Shown here: one piece after another, positions 54,005 through 63,987 of the stretch | Layout of the letters: every line of letters starts with the position of its first letter | How positions within the stretch are numbered: the first letter of the stretch is position 1 | NCBI RefSeq assembly: GCF_003063645.1 | Contig: NZ_NESJ01000012.1 | Location: 62,001 to 126,000, forward strand | Source of the DNA: Limnohabitans sp. 2KL-51 | GTDB taxonomy: Bacteria > Pseudomonadota > Gammaproteobacteria > Burkholderiales > Burkholderiaceae_C | DNA length: 64,000 nt | Direction of reading: 5' to 3' | Notes under the pieces: model-generated | Databases searched by the model: none | Seen by the model: the letters and a program-made list of their open reading frames with translations, nothing else | Told to the model about the DNA's origin: nothing | Made by a program: the position numbers and the translations under genes

Positions 54005-55654
54005 TTAACGCGCAATGGTAATCCCAGCGCGTTCGCGATCCCAAAGGGCCGACAAGTCGGACTCTGCCTCTCGGCGCAGCTTGTACTTTTCAATCTTCTG
54101 GCTAAGCGTCATGGGCATTTCCTCGGCAACCTGCACATAGCGAGGAACCATAAAGTAAGCCAGGTTGTGACTGCAATACTTGATGAGTGACTCGAAACTG
54201 AAGTTTGCGCTTTCGCCAGGCTTCAATGTGATGGTCACTGCCACTTCGTCTTCGCTCGTTTCCGCGTGGACCGGATAGACAGCGACATCTGAGACGGCCG
54301 GATAAGTGCGTATCACCTCTTCCACTTCAAAGGCTGAGATGTTCTCGCCTCGCCGACGGATTGCGTCCTTGATGCGGTCGGTGTACCAGATGTACCCATC
54401 GGCATCAATGCTTCCACGGTCGCCGGTATGGAACCACAGGTTGCGGCGGCTTGCAGCAGTCGCCTCAGGCTGCTTGTAGTACCCGAGTGAGGCGCCCCAA
54501 GGGTTGTTGTTACGCATGACGATCTCTCCGGGTTCACCCGGTGCCATGTCAAAGTCGTTCTCGTCCACAACGCGAAGGTCAATGCCTGCCCGCGGCAGCC
54601 CGCATGAGCCAAGTTTGTCTCGTCGGCTTTTTGTGTTGTAGGCAGCGCCCAGGCAATAGTCGGTCAGGCCGAATGCGCTCATGATGGTCATGCCGAAACG
54701 TTCCTCAAAGCCCTTAGCAAATCCCGGTACGGGTGCGAGATGACAGCGCCGGACCTGATGGTCAAGATCAGACGGGGAAGGTGCCTGTTTCCAAAGGAAA
54801 TTGGTGACAGCGCCAACGCCGTTGAAGACAGTGGCACCACTACTGCGAATGTGTTCCCAGAATTTGCTCACCGAAAAGCGATGCGTCAGCGCAATGGACG
54901 AGCCAGCCATGAGTGAGCCCATAGTGCTGCCCAAAAGTGCATTGCCGTGGAACAGCGGTAAGAATACATATGCAATATCGTGCGGCGTGTACTCGTGGTG
55001 GAATGCCACGTCGCTACCCCAGTAAATGAAGTGCGCGTGCGTATAAATGATGGCCTTGGATGGTCCGGTCGTTCCGGACGTAAAGAGCAGCATGGCCAGA
55101 TCGTTAAAGGCAGGGGCATCATCCGGTAGCAGAGCGGGCGCATCCAGCAGACCTTCAAATTCGTGCATCACATGTTCACCCACCGAATCAATGAGTGAGG
55201 GTGTTTGCTTGGGTTCCCCCCGATCGGGGCGCACCACGAAGACATGATGCACCCGGGGCAACATGTCGCTCGCCTCCAGGAAGCGCGACAAAAGCGCCTC
55301 TTCGACAATAAGCGCCGTGCAATCTGCATGGTTCAAGAAGTACGCCAATAACTGCCCTTTCGCGGCGGCATTCAGTGGCACCGACACAAAGCCGCAGCGC
55401 GCGGGCCCAAGGATGGCCAGGAGTTGTTCAGGGCAGTTCTCCATCAGCACGCCAACGTGACTCCCGACCTTCACGCCGGCAGCGGCAAGTCCTGAGCCGA
55501 CGCGCAGTGTCAATTCGTCCAGTTGGCGGTAGCTCATTGTTGTGCCCGTGGGCAGCCAATTCAGAAACGTCTTGTCGCCCCACTGTTGTCCGCGGTCTCG
55601 TAAAACTCGGTCTATGGTCGACGTGCGTGCGTCGTAGCCGGGCAACTTATTCAT
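54005..55654 (-). CDS. AMP-forming acyl-CoA ligase (carnitine/crotonobetaine-CoA ligase-like)
   Basis: About 549 residues from ATG 55654, overlapping the receptor stop by eight bases. Adenylation motif LLFTSGTTGPSKAIIYTH (about 186-203), GLTDYCLGAAYN, then WFHTGDRGSIDADGYIWYTD and DAIRRRGENISAFEVEE. Overall form is that of CaiC. It makes a CoA ester of a carboxylic acid, presumably the ligand of the adjacent receptor. The normally catalytic C-terminal Lys is expected in SQKIEKYKLRR. Confidence 0.87.
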   Translation of the reverse strand: MNKLPGYDARTSTIDRVLRDRGQQWGDKTFLNWLPTGTTMSYRQLDELTLRVGSGLAAAGVKVGSHVGVLMENCPEQLLAILGPARCGFVSVPLNAAAKGQLLAYFLNHADCTALIVEEALLSRFLEASDMLPRVHHVFVVRPDRGEPKQTPSLIDSVGEHVMHEFEGLLDAPALLPDDAPAFNDLAMLLFTSGTTGPSKAIIYTHAHFIYWGSDVAFHHEYTPHDIAYVFLPLFHGNALLGSTMGSLMAGSSIALTHRFSVSKFWEHIRSSGATVFNGVGAVTNFLWKQAPSPSDLDHQVRRCHLAPVPGFAKGFEERFGMTIMSAFGLTDYCLGAAYNTKSRRDKLGSCGLPRAGIDLRVVDENDFDMAPGEPGEIVMRNNNPWGASLGYYKQPEATAASRRNLWFHTGDRGSIDADGYIWYTDRIKDAIRRRGENISAFEVEEVIRTYPAVSDVAVYPVHAETSEDEVAVTITLKPGESANFSFESLIKYCSHNLAYFMVPRYVQVAEEMPMTLSQKIEKYKLRREAESDLSALWDRERAGITIAR

Positions 55655-56606
55655 TCTTTGCGCCACTGACTCGAATCAGGTCTTGCCATTTCTTTCGTTC
55701 TGAAGGTACGGCCGCACCCCAAGCCTGTACGTCTGCGTAATCGCTCTCGAAGCCCTGAGACTTGGCCATATCGGCAAATTGAGGGGTGCGGATCGCTGCG
55801 CCTAATGCGTCGGAGAACTTGCGTATCACCTCGTCAGACGTAGTCGCAGGCACGAACACGGCATTGAATGAAAAGAACGCGTAGCCAGGCACACCCGATT
55901 CGGCCACTGTAGGGAGTTCGGGAAGCGACTGCGAGCGGCGCGGTCCGGTCACGGCAATTGCACGGATACGCCCCGAGGCAAGTTGCGCCTTTGCAGTCGC
56001 TAGCGCCGAAAATGAGAAGCTGACCTGACCGCTCAGCGTATCTGTCAAAGCGGCAGCTTGCGTCTTGTAGGGTACATGAAGAAACTGTGCGCCACTCGCA
56101 TGCTGAAAAGCTGCGGCAGAGAGATGTTGGGCGCTGCCGCTTCCAGCTGAGGCATAACTCACCTTGCCCGGATTCTTCTTGGCGGCATCAATAATGTCTG
56201 ACACTGACTTGAAGGGCGAATCGGCGGGCACGACCAGGACCAGCATCACGCTAGCGAGCCGCGCTACGGGCTTGAAGTCCTTTTGGTCAAAAGGCACCTT
56301 ACCCATCAGAACTTCGTTGGTGAAGTGACCTGGACCGGTGAAGAGCCATGTATAGCCATCGCCAGACGAGCGTGCCACTTGCTCTGTGCCGATCACACCA
56401 TTTGCGCCAGCCTTGTGCTCAACCACGATCGGCTGCTTCCACTGAGGTCCCATAACGCCCGCGAGGTAGCGCGTTATGGCGTCGAGGTTTGTGCCTGGAC
56501 CGTAGGGTTGCAGGAAAGTCACTGGACGACTCGGCCACTCTTGCGCCTGAGCGAGTTGCAGCAAGGAAGCCGCTAGGGCAATAGCTGCAAAGAGGATTCT
56601 CGTCAT
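55647..56606 (-). CDS. Bug-family (TctC-like) periplasmic solute receptor
   Basis: A 319-residue receptor; signal peptide to about 21 (LLQLAQA). Bug motifs: WPSRPVTFLQPYGPGTNLDA, IVVEHKAGANGVIGTEQVAR. AGGAGACAAGC precedes the ATG. First gene of the operon with the CoA ligase and citryl-CoA lyase. Confidence 0.88.
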   Translation of the reverse strand: MTRILFAAIALAASLLQLAQAQEWPSRPVTFLQPYGPGTNLDAITRYLAGVMGPQWKQPIVVEHKAGANGVIGTEQVARSSGDGYTWLFTGPGHFTNEVLMGKVPFDQKDFKPVARLASVMLVLVVPADSPFKSVSDIIDAAKKNPGKVSYASAGSGSAQHLSAAAFQHASGAQFLHVPYKTQAAALTDTLSGQVSFSFSALATAKAQLASGRIRAIAVTGPRRSQSLPELPTVAESGVPGYAFFSFNAVFVPATTSDEVIRKFSDALGAAIRTPQFADMAKSQGFESDYADVQAWGAAVPSERKKWQDLIRVSGAKNE

Positions 56607-56640
56607 GCTTGTCTCCTGGTGATAAAAGGTTGAAAATATG

Positions 56641-56709
56641 AAATCGTTTTTACATCGAAATTAAGTCTAGTCATATCAAGTTAAAGGGGCAATCCTGTGG
56701 AACGTTTTC
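56641..56709. promoter_or_regulatory. Candidate LacI-type operators in the divergent promoter region
   Basis: Two imperfect palindromes centred on CG: AAATCGTTTT at 56641-56650 and GAACGTTTTC at 56700-56709. LacI-family proteins favour such CG-centred sites. They sit between the divergent receptor operon and the LacI gene. Prediction by eye only. Confidence 0.4.
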
Positions 56710-56722
56710 ATACTCGTAAACC

Positions 56723-57736
56723 ATGAGTGGTCGAATCTCAGTGCGCGATGTTGCTGCTGCCGCCGGTGTTTCGATCGGCAGTGTTTCGCGAGTGCTCAAC
56801 GACAGCGGTTATTCGAGCCAGGACCTGCGCAAGCGTGTTTTAAGTGCTGTTGATGCGCTTGGTTACGAACCTGATTTCACAGCGCGACATCTGCGCACGG
56901 GTCGAAGCAAGGCGATTGGCTATATGCTCCCCAACTTTGCGAATCCGGTGCCTGCCGCCCATTTGAGCGAGGTGGAGCGCCTGACCCGCGAAGCCGGCTA
57001 CTCGCTGCTTGTTGGAACGTCCGACAAACCGGTACGAGACCGCGAGCTCGTCGCCTTCTATGAAAATCGAAGGCTTGAAGGAATCATTGCTTCTCCCAGC
57101 TTCGAGTATCCAGACCCAAAGGACTGTCCATTCAGTCAGACACCTCTTCCAGTGGTTGTCGTGGAGAGAGATCTGGGTGCTGCTTTCGACTGTGTGCTCA
57201 TGAACCACGCCGCAGGCACGAGGCAAGCGATGGATTACCTGCTGACGCTTGGTCACAGGCGTATCGCTCTCTTCGTATCGGGCGCCAACCTCGCGCCGGG
57301 ACGCGAAAAGTTGCGTGGCTATCGCGCGGCTCTGGACGATGCAGGATTGGCATACGACCCCGGCCTTGTTTTCATGCCAGATTCATGGCTCGAATCGTCG
57401 CGGGACACCATGACCCGTATGCTTGAGTTGGCGTTACCTCCGACAGCTCTGATTGCGCTGGGGACGCAGATGTTGTCGGGAGCGCTGCACGTGGTGCGCA
57501 ACAAGGGGATGGATGTACCGCACGACTTCTCGATTATTGGCATCGGCACCGTGGAGACGTTGGATCTCATCTATCCGCCAGCTACAGCGCTGTTTTACGA
57601 CTATCACCGCAGCGCAGAGGTCGCCGTGCAGCTCATGCTCAACAGAATTATGGATCCATCTTGGCGTGAGCCGAGACGCGTTATTCTGGAATGGAACCTC
57701 GTCATCGGCGGTTCGTGCGCACCAAGATGCCCCTAA
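56723..57736 (+). CDS. LacI-family transcriptional regulator
   Basis: A 337-residue protein: helix-turn-helix SVRDVAAAAGVSIGSVSRVL (about 6-25), hinge region to about 60, then a periplasmic-binding-fold effector domain (KAIGYMLPNFANPVPA, RRLEGIIASPS, LGHRRIALFVSG). It probably represses the divergent receptor/ligase/lyase operon and responds to its substrate or CoA ester. Confidence 0.92.
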   Translation: MSGRISVRDVAAAAGVSIGSVSRVLNDSGYSSQDLRKRVLSAVDALGYEPDFTARHLRTGRSKAIGYMLPNFANPVPAAHLSEVERLTREAGYSLLVGTSDKPVRDRELVAFYENRRLEGIIASPSFEYPDPKDCPFSQTPLPVVVVERDLGAAFDCVLMNHAAGTRQAMDYLLTLGHRRIALFVSGANLAPGREKLRGYRAALDDAGLAYDPGLVFMPDSWLESSRDTMTRMLELALPPTALIALGTQMLSGALHVVRNKGMDVPHDFSIIGIGTVETLDLIYPPATALFYDYHRSAEVAVQLMLNRIMDPSWREPRRVILEWNLVIGGSCAPRCP

Positions 57737-57806
57737 GACATTTGATCAGTAGCGTTGAAGCAGATTGACTGCGGCTGATGTCGAGAGACCAACCGATCCA
57801 TGAAAA

Positions 57807-58970
57807 TCAGGCCCGCCACAAGTTGCCGAGGGGCTGACTTGCGCCTGGGAGCACGTCGCTCATCGCACCCGTGCTCAACTGGAATTGCCTTTGCACAATG
57901 GGCATGATGAGGGCGCGTATGTCTCGCGTTGGCCGCAAGTCCCTACCGTCCAGCAATTGAGAGCGTCCCAGCCCCGGCCAATCGGTGAGAACTTGGCCGC
58001 CGGCAACTTGACCACCCGCGACAAACGCCACGCCTGCTGTGCCGTGGTCAGTGCCTTGGCTGCCGTTCATGGAAGCGGAACGGCCAAATTCAGTCATCAC
58101 CAAGACCGAGGTCGTAGCCCAATGCACCGAGAGCGATTCACGCAAAACCGCCAGCGCTTCGTCCAATGCAGGCAGCATTCGGCCAAGGCGCGCTGTTTGT
58201 TGGCTGTGTGTATCCCATCCACCCACTTCGAGCCAAGCGACGCGCGGGCCACGAGGTGCTGACAAGAAGGCCCCCGCTTGTTTGGCCAAAACGGTTAAGC
58301 CTGCACCCGTTGAAGGTTCTGCACCCATCGACTTGTCTTGCTGCGCCATGGCTTGGGCCAAGGCGCTGGCCAAAGGGACATCGTCGGCGTACATGGCTGC
58401 GATGCGGTCGAGTGTGTCTTGCGATTTGTTGGGCCTGCGGCTTGGCGTCCAGGTGTTGGCGCGGTCAGCGCCGCGCAGGGCCAAGGGCATGGCGGGCGTC
58501 ATGGCCACCGCAGAATGCTGCGTGGCTTGCAGAGCACGCGCCAGCCAACCGGTGCTCAAAACAAAGGGCCGCTCGCCGCCACTTTCGAGTTGCTGTTGGG
58601 CATCGAAGTGCGACCGCTCACGGTAAGGGCTGGCCACGGCATGCACAACAGCCAATTCTTTGTTCTGATACCAGCGGTGCAAATGGGCCAAGCCGGGGTG
58701 CATGCCAAAGGTGCTGTCCAACGGCAGCGCCGTGGGTGTTTCTGCACCGCCGCGCAAAGCCGCCCATGCAGGGTCACCCAATGCAGGCACGGCAGACAAG
58801 CCGTCCAAAGCGCCCCTGAGCAGCACCACCACCAAGCGCTGCTCCGACGGCGTGTTCTCAGCTTGGGCAGCCAAAGCAAGTCGCGCAGGCAACAGGCCCG
58901 TTGCTGCGAGTCCAGCCCCAAAGGCCAGTTGTTGCAGATGCGCACGGCGCGAAAATGATGGACTGGTCAT
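57807..58970 (-). CDS. DUF1501 protein, Tat-exported
   Basis: A 387-residue protein with a Tat signal (FSRRAHLQQLAFGAGLAATG, about 6-25). The body fits DUF1501, a sulfatase/phosphatase-like fold: VVVLLRGALDGLSAVPA, GMHPGLAHLHRWYQNKELAV, VLVMTEFGRSASMNGSQGTD, DHGTAGVAFVAGG. It begins four bases after the DUF1800 gene stop; the two families are nearly always paired. Molecular role unknown. Confidence 0.9.
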   Translation of the reverse strand: MTSPSFSRRAHLQQLAFGAGLAATGLLPARLALAAQAENTPSEQRLVVVLLRGALDGLSAVPALGDPAWAALRGGAETPTALPLDSTFGMHPGLAHLHRWYQNKELAVVHAVASPYRERSHFDAQQQLESGGERPFVLSTGWLARALQATQHSAVAMTPAMPLALRGADRANTWTPSRRPNKSQDTLDRIAAMYADDVPLASALAQAMAQQDKSMGAEPSTGAGLTVLAKQAGAFLSAPRGPRVAWLEVGGWDTHSQQTARLGRMLPALDEALAVLRESLSVHWATTSVLVMTEFGRSASMNGSQGTDHGTAGVAFVAGGQVAGGQVLTDWPGLGRSQLLDGRDLRPTRDIRALIMPIVQRQFQLSTGAMSDVLPGASQPLGNLWRA

Positions 58971-58974
58971 GGTC

Positions 58975-60321
58975 TTATCTCCGCATCAGTTCTGGGCTGG
59001 CCAATGCAAACGCCAGCGCTTGTGCGCCACTTTCGGCACGGGCGATAGTTTGCGCGGTGCTGGTGGTCAAGTGGGGGCCGAAAGCTTGTTGCATCAGGTC
59101 TCTCGCATCGATGTCTTTGCCGTACAACTCGCCATAACGCTCAGCCCACTGAATCCGTTTGATGACCGCATCTGGCGAGAGCCAATCCGCGCTCAGGTCG
59201 GGCCAGCCCTGGGGTGAAGGCGCACGCGCCATGGCTTGTCCCATGGTTTGCACCCAATACGCTGAATTTTCGACGTTGATGACTTTCTTTTGCATCAGGC
59301 GGTGGGCCGAGATCAAGCACTCTTCGGGACGCTTGAATTTGGGAGGCAGATCTTCTTGCCATGCCAAATCATGGCTGAACAAGGCCACCACCACGGCTTT
59401 GAGATCCCCATCGGTGCGGCGAAATTCCGCAGCAACGGCTTGAACCAGCGCTGCTGGCGGCGCATCGGTGACAAAGTGACGACACAGCTTACTGGCCATG
59501 AAGTCAGCGCATGCAGGGTGCCTGGCCAAGTCGGTGAGAAGCAGATCCAGCGCTTGAGGGCCTTCGGGGTAGGTGTTGCCCAAGATGGTTTTTTTGCCGG
59601 GTTGGTGCAGGTTGTCCATGAACCGTGCCACACCAGCGGTGTTGGGACCCACGGTCCAGCCGGTTAACAATTTGGCGGTTTGGGTCACATCGTCTTGGGA
59701 ATAACCCGACTTCACCCCCAAGGTGTGCAGCTCGAGCAGTTCGCGGGCCAGGTTTTCGTTCAGACCCCTGTCGCGCCGGCGCCCTGCCATGGATTGCGGG
59801 CCGATCGATTGCGCGTTGTCCAAGTACAGCAGCATGGCGGGATGCACGATGGCAGCGCGCAACAGCGCTTTGTAAGAGCCCCAAGCGTGCGGGCGAATGG
59901 CTTCGTATTCATGCGGCCAGACCAAGGCCAAGGTGGTCCCTTTGGTCGCGGCCACACAAAAATGATTGGCCCAAAACTGCACCCAGCGTTCTGCCACAGG
60001 CGTCGTGGTTTGCGTCATGTGTTGCCAGCGTTTGCCAAGCCCGTGCAGATTGGTTTGGCGAAGCACCTGCCGCGCTGGGGTCATGGGACCCAAGGGGTCT
60101 TGAGATGGGTTGGTGCTGGGAGGTGTGCTTGGGTTGAGCGCTGCTTGCACAACATCACGCGAGATTTGCCAAGCTTTCGCACTGTCAACCAGACCTTCTG
60201 TGTCAAATGCGGCAGGGCGCTCAAACTGCGCCAGAACCCAAGACCTGGGATCATTGGCAAGGGTCTGCAGATGGGGCTGCGAATAACCGAATCGATGGGA
60301 TGCCAGATGGGCGGCTTGCAT
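58975..60321 (-). CDS. DUF1800 protein
   Basis: A 448-residue protein with the usual DUF1800 elements: AHLASHRFGYSQPHLQTLA at the N-terminus, WVQFWANHFCVA (about 137), NENLARELLELHTLGV (about 185-200) and the C-terminal ADWLSPDAVIKRIQWAERYG. No clear signal peptide, so export may depend on its DUF1501 partner's Tat signal; that is inference. Confidence 0.9.
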   Translation of the reverse strand: MQAAHLASHRFGYSQPHLQTLANDPRSWVLAQFERPAAFDTEGLVDSAKAWQISRDVVQAALNPSTPPSTNPSQDPLGPMTPARQVLRQTNLHGLGKRWQHMTQTTTPVAERWVQFWANHFCVAATKGTTLALVWPHEYEAIRPHAWGSYKALLRAAIVHPAMLLYLDNAQSIGPQSMAGRRRDRGLNENLARELLELHTLGVKSGYSQDDVTQTAKLLTGWTVGPNTAGVARFMDNLHQPGKKTILGNTYPEGPQALDLLLTDLARHPACADFMASKLCRHFVTDAPPAALVQAVAAEFRRTDGDLKAVVVALFSHDLAWQEDLPPKFKRPEECLISAHRLMQKKVINVENSAYWVQTMGQAMARAPSPQGWPDLSADWLSPDAVIKRIQWAERYGELYGKDIDARDLMQQAFGPHLTTSTAQTIARAESGAQALAFALASPELMRR

Positions 60322-60469
60322 GCGCAGTGTTCCTCTTCAAGCGGGTTTGAGCATTTCGCTAATTTACACCCTTAATTTGTACACATTGTGAAACCTGGGC
60401 TTTCATGGCTTGGCAAGCCACGGCCCCTTTCAGCCAAATCGGTGGCAAGGCCGCGTTAGGGCATGCGGC

Positions 60470-60511
60470 CTGTCATGAAAAGTTCATGGACCCCTGTCAA
60501 AGTGGTCTGTG
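60470..60511 (+). promoter_or_regulatory. Two Pho-box-like sites upstream of phoD
   Basis: CTGTCATGAAAAGTTCAT at 60470-60487 has one perfect CTGTCAT half and a 4/7 second half at the right spacing; CTGTCAAAGTGGTCTGTG at 60494-60511 is a second, weaker site, 24 bp downstream. PhoB sites are often tandem with 22-bp spacing. Site 2 ends about 31 bp before the phoD start, which fits activation under phosphate limitation. Confidence 0.5.
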
Positions 60512-60542
60512 AATCTTTTCATCAACGCTACTGGAGCCGCGC

Positions 60543-62255
60543 ATGTCGCAAACCCCTTCCCGCCGTGAATTCATGATCAAAGTGGCCAGCGTCTCGGCCG
60601 CCGTGACTGCGGGTGCCGCCCTTTCCGCTTGTGGTGGATCATCGGACGCCCAACCTGATTTCCTTTACGGTGTGGCCAGCGGCGACCCCTTGGCGGACCG
60701 CGTGATCCTTTGGACCCACGCCAAGTTCCCTGGCTCTGACAATACGGTGACTTTGCGTTACCAAGTGGCCGCCGATGCGGCCTTCACACAAATCGTTTCC
60801 CAGGGCGATGTTGAAGCCAAATCCGACACAGGTTTTACGGCCAAGGCCGATGCCACTGGCCTGATGGCGGGCACCAGCTATTTCTTCCGTTTTGTCAACA
60901 GCACGGCCACTTCCCCTGTGGGTCGCACCCGCACCCTGCCCACCACCGCCACCAGCCTGAAATTGGCCGTGATGAGCTGCAGCAATTACCCTGCCGGCTA
61001 TTTCAACGTTTATTCCGAAGTCGCCAAAAGCGATGCCGAATACGCTTTGCATTTGGGCGACTACATCTACGAATACCCCTCCACAGGTTATGCCTCCAGC
61101 ACAGCAGCCACCTTGGGCCGTGTTTCTGCACCGGTCAATGAAATTTTGAGTCTGGCCGATTACCGCACCCGTCACGCCCAATACAAGAGCGATCCGGACA
61201 GCAAAAACCTTCACGCCCTCAAGCCCATGATCGCAGTTTGGGACGACCATGAAATCGCCAACGACGCCTTCAAAGACGGCGCTGAAAACCACACGCCCGC
61301 CACAGAAGGCGCCTGGGCCGCACGCCGCGCAGCCGCCCTGCAGGCTTACCACGAGTGGATGCCGATTCGCACAGGTGCTGACAAGGCCAAGATTTACCGC
61401 AGCTTTGACTTTGGCAAATTGGTCAGCCTGCACATGCTGGATACCCGTTTGGTCGGCCGCGATGAACAGATTGACATCGTTGACCTGGCTGGGCTCAAGG
61501 GTGCCGCAGCGCAGGGCAAGGCATACAGCTCATTCACCGCCCCCACCCGACAAATGATGGGCAAAGACCAAATGGATTGGCTGACCACTCAAATGGCCAG
61601 CAGCACAGCCACTTGGCAAGTGCTGGGGCAACAAGTGCTGATGGCCCGCATGGAGTTTCCTGTCTCGGTGCTGGCCGCATTGAACAGCACCGACACCTCC
61701 ACAGCGGCCCAAGCTGCGGGCAACAAAGCGGTGACCGATTACATCGTGGCCAAGAACACGCCTGCTGCCGTTCGCACTGAAGCTCAAAAAGGGTTGATGG
61801 ACACCACCAAGAATCCTAAACTGGGCTACAACCTGGACGCTTGGGATGGCTACCCCGTGGCACGCGAGACCTTGCTGCTGACCGCTTTGCAACTGAAAAA
61901 GCGCTTGGTGGTGTTGGCGGGTGACACGCACAACGCTTGGCACAACCACCTGACCCTGATGGGCCTGACCAACCCCGCCTTGGCGGGAACCAAAGTGGGT
62001 GAAGAATTTGGCACCAGCTCGGTGAGCTCGCCAGGTCTGGAGGAATACTTGGTCACGCTCAAACCGGCTGAAATCAAAGCCATTTTTGAAGGCGTGATCG
62101 ACGATCTGAAGTGGGTGGATGCATCCCAGCGCGGCTACCTGAAAATGACTTTCACGGCCACCGAAGCCAAGGGCGAATGGTTTTTTGTGAACACCATCAC
62201 CAACCGCACTTACACCAGCGCCTTGGGCAAAGCGGTCACCATGGCCGCCGCTTGA
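60543..62255 (+). CDS. phoD: PhoD-family alkaline phosphatase/phosphodiesterase, Tat-exported
   Basis: A 570-residue protein. Tat signal SRREFMIKVASVSAAVTAGA (about 6-25) ends at LSACGG, which could also be a lipobox. PhoD motifs: DFLYGVASGDPLADRVILWT, LAVMSCSNYPAGYFNVYSEV, LHLGDYIYEYPS, AVWDDHEIANDAF and LAGDTHNAWH, covering the calcium/iron metal site. It releases phosphate from esters outside the cytoplasm. Confidence 0.95.
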   Translation: MSQTPSRREFMIKVASVSAAVTAGAALSACGGSSDAQPDFLYGVASGDPLADRVILWTHAKFPGSDNTVTLRYQVAADAAFTQIVSQGDVEAKSDTGFTAKADATGLMAGTSYFFRFVNSTATSPVGRTRTLPTTATSLKLAVMSCSNYPAGYFNVYSEVAKSDAEYALHLGDYIYEYPSTGYASSTAATLGRVSAPVNEILSLADYRTRHAQYKSDPDSKNLHALKPMIAVWDDHEIANDAFKDGAENHTPATEGAWAARRAAALQAYHEWMPIRTGADKAKIYRSFDFGKLVSLHMLDTRLVGRDEQIDIVDLAGLKGAAAQGKAYSSFTAPTRQMMGKDQMDWLTTQMASSTATWQVLGQQVLMARMEFPVSVLAALNSTDTSTAAQAAGNKAVTDYIVAKNTPAAVRTEAQKGLMDTTKNPKLGYNLDAWDGYPVARETLLLTALQLKKRLVVLAGDTHNAWHNHLTLMGLTNPALAGTKVGEEFGTSSVSSPGLEEYLVTLKPAEIKAIFEGVIDDLKWVDASQRGYLKMTFTATEAKGEWFFVNTITNRTYTSALGKAVTMAAA

Positions 62256-62280
62256 TTCTCGATCGCTGATGTTCTCTGTT

Positions 62281-62304
62281 GGCCTCAGGTCCTTGCCTGA
62301 GGCC
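62281..62304. terminator. Perfect 9-bp hairpin after phoD
   Basis: GGCCTCAGG - TCCTTG - CCTGAGGCC forms a 9-bp stem with a six-base loop, 25 bp after the phoD stop. There is no T run, so it may be a weak or Rho-assisted terminator, or only an mRNA-stabilising hairpin. Confidence 0.5.
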
Positions 62305-62484
62305 GGCAAGTGTGAAGAGTCGCTGGTCATTTAAAAAACCAAAACAAAACACGAACCTTTGCCAGTTCGGGCTTAGCTCTAGCTCAAGCGGCTGCGCTCA
62401 CCGCTTACTCGGCGGCACGTCCGTGCAGCTGCCTTGCGCCACTTCTTCTGCCATGCCAATGCGCTCGCCCACCTTGGGTAGCAG

Positions 62485-62892
<408 letters not shown>

Positions 62893-63099
62893 GCCAGGAA
62901 GCTTGAATTTTCACGGGCATGGTTGAATTTTCAAGTGCCTGGTGACCCAACGATGACAGTGGCGCCATTCAAGTTCCCCCAGCCTACATTTGATGTCTCG
63001 CAGGCGAAGGTGTCATTGTGTTGTTGATGCCCGCCTACCGGGATGTGTTCGTCTGCGGTGTAGCCTTACAGCGGTTGGCTGTTTTGGCGTATTCGCGGT

Positions 63100-63987
63100 T
63101 TAAACAGGAACTTCACCTAAAACGGTGCAACGACGAATCACCCGACTTTGGGTGTGTGGGTCGTAAGGGGTGGCTTTGTGAAGCAAGCAACGATTGTCCC
63201 AAACAATGAGTTGGTGTATTTGCCACTCATGTTCATAAGACAAGTCAGCATGGATGGACATTCGATTGAGTTCTTCAATCAGAGCACGACCTTCTTCGTA
63301 AGGCATACCCACAACGTATTCCGCATGGTCCCCTAAATACAAACATTTTCGACCCGTTTCTGTATGGGTACGAACAATAGGTTGATCAACTGGGGGCACA
63401 GCTCTGCGCTGGTCTTCAGTCATAGGATCTTCGCCATGCCTGCGCGTGCGTGAAAAATCAAGGTTATGCACTGCGCGCAAATTGGCAATGCGTTTTTTCC
63501 ATTCAGGACTCAACCGTTCATAGGCACCATACATGTCGCAAAAGTGGGTTTGCCCACCTTGCCCGGGTATCGGCATCACCTCGCCATAAATCACAGTGGC
63601 ATGCCCAGTGACGCGTTGCCAAGATCCATCGGTATGCCATTGCAAGGTGCCTTTGTCGGGATGCTTGCCATTAGGCTTGCCCTCGGCGTTCAGATTGGAG
63701 AGCCGAAACAGCTCAGGAAATCCGTCGGCATGGTATTGGTTCATCACATGGACCTGAACTTCCCCAAAGCATTGGGCTAACTTTACTTGCTGTGCAGGTG
63801 GAACGTCTTGGGGCGGAAACAAAAGAACTTGGTATTGCAAAAACGCACGGTGAATGCCGGCAAGGACTTCGGGCGTCATTTCATCTGACAGATTGACTCC
63901 GCTGATCTCCGCTCCTAAATGGGGAGTGAGTGGTCGAACGCTAAAAGGCCAGTCCGTTTTTGTAGATACGAATTGAGTATGGCCCAT
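63100..63987 (-). CDS. TauD/TfdA-family 2-oxoglutarate-dependent dioxygenase
   Basis: A 295-residue protein. Iron ligands: HxD in LQWHTDGSW (about 115-123) and the distal His in DNRCLLHKA (about 265-273); the 2-oxoglutarate Arg lies in SRVIRRCT near the end. The opening FSVRPLTPHLGAEISGVNLS is diagnostic. GGAG lies ten bases upstream of the ATG. Substrates in this family include taurine, sulfate esters and phenoxyacetates; none can be chosen here. The 207 bp between it and the repeat ORF hold no gene that I can support. Confidence 0.92.
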   Translation of the reverse strand: MGHTQFVSTKTDWPFSVRPLTPHLGAEISGVNLSDEMTPEVLAGIHRAFLQYQVLLFPPQDVPPAQQVKLAQCFGEVQVHVMNQYHADGFPELFRLSNLNAEGKPNGKHPDKGTLQWHTDGSWQRVTGHATVIYGEVMPIPGQGGQTHFCDMYGAYERLSPEWKKRIANLRAVHNLDFSRTRRHGEDPMTEDQRRAVPPVDQPIVRTHTETGRKCLYLGDHAEYVVGMPYEEGRALIEELNRMSIHADLSYEHEWQIHQLIVWDNRCLLHKATPYDPHTQSRVIRRCTVLGEVPV

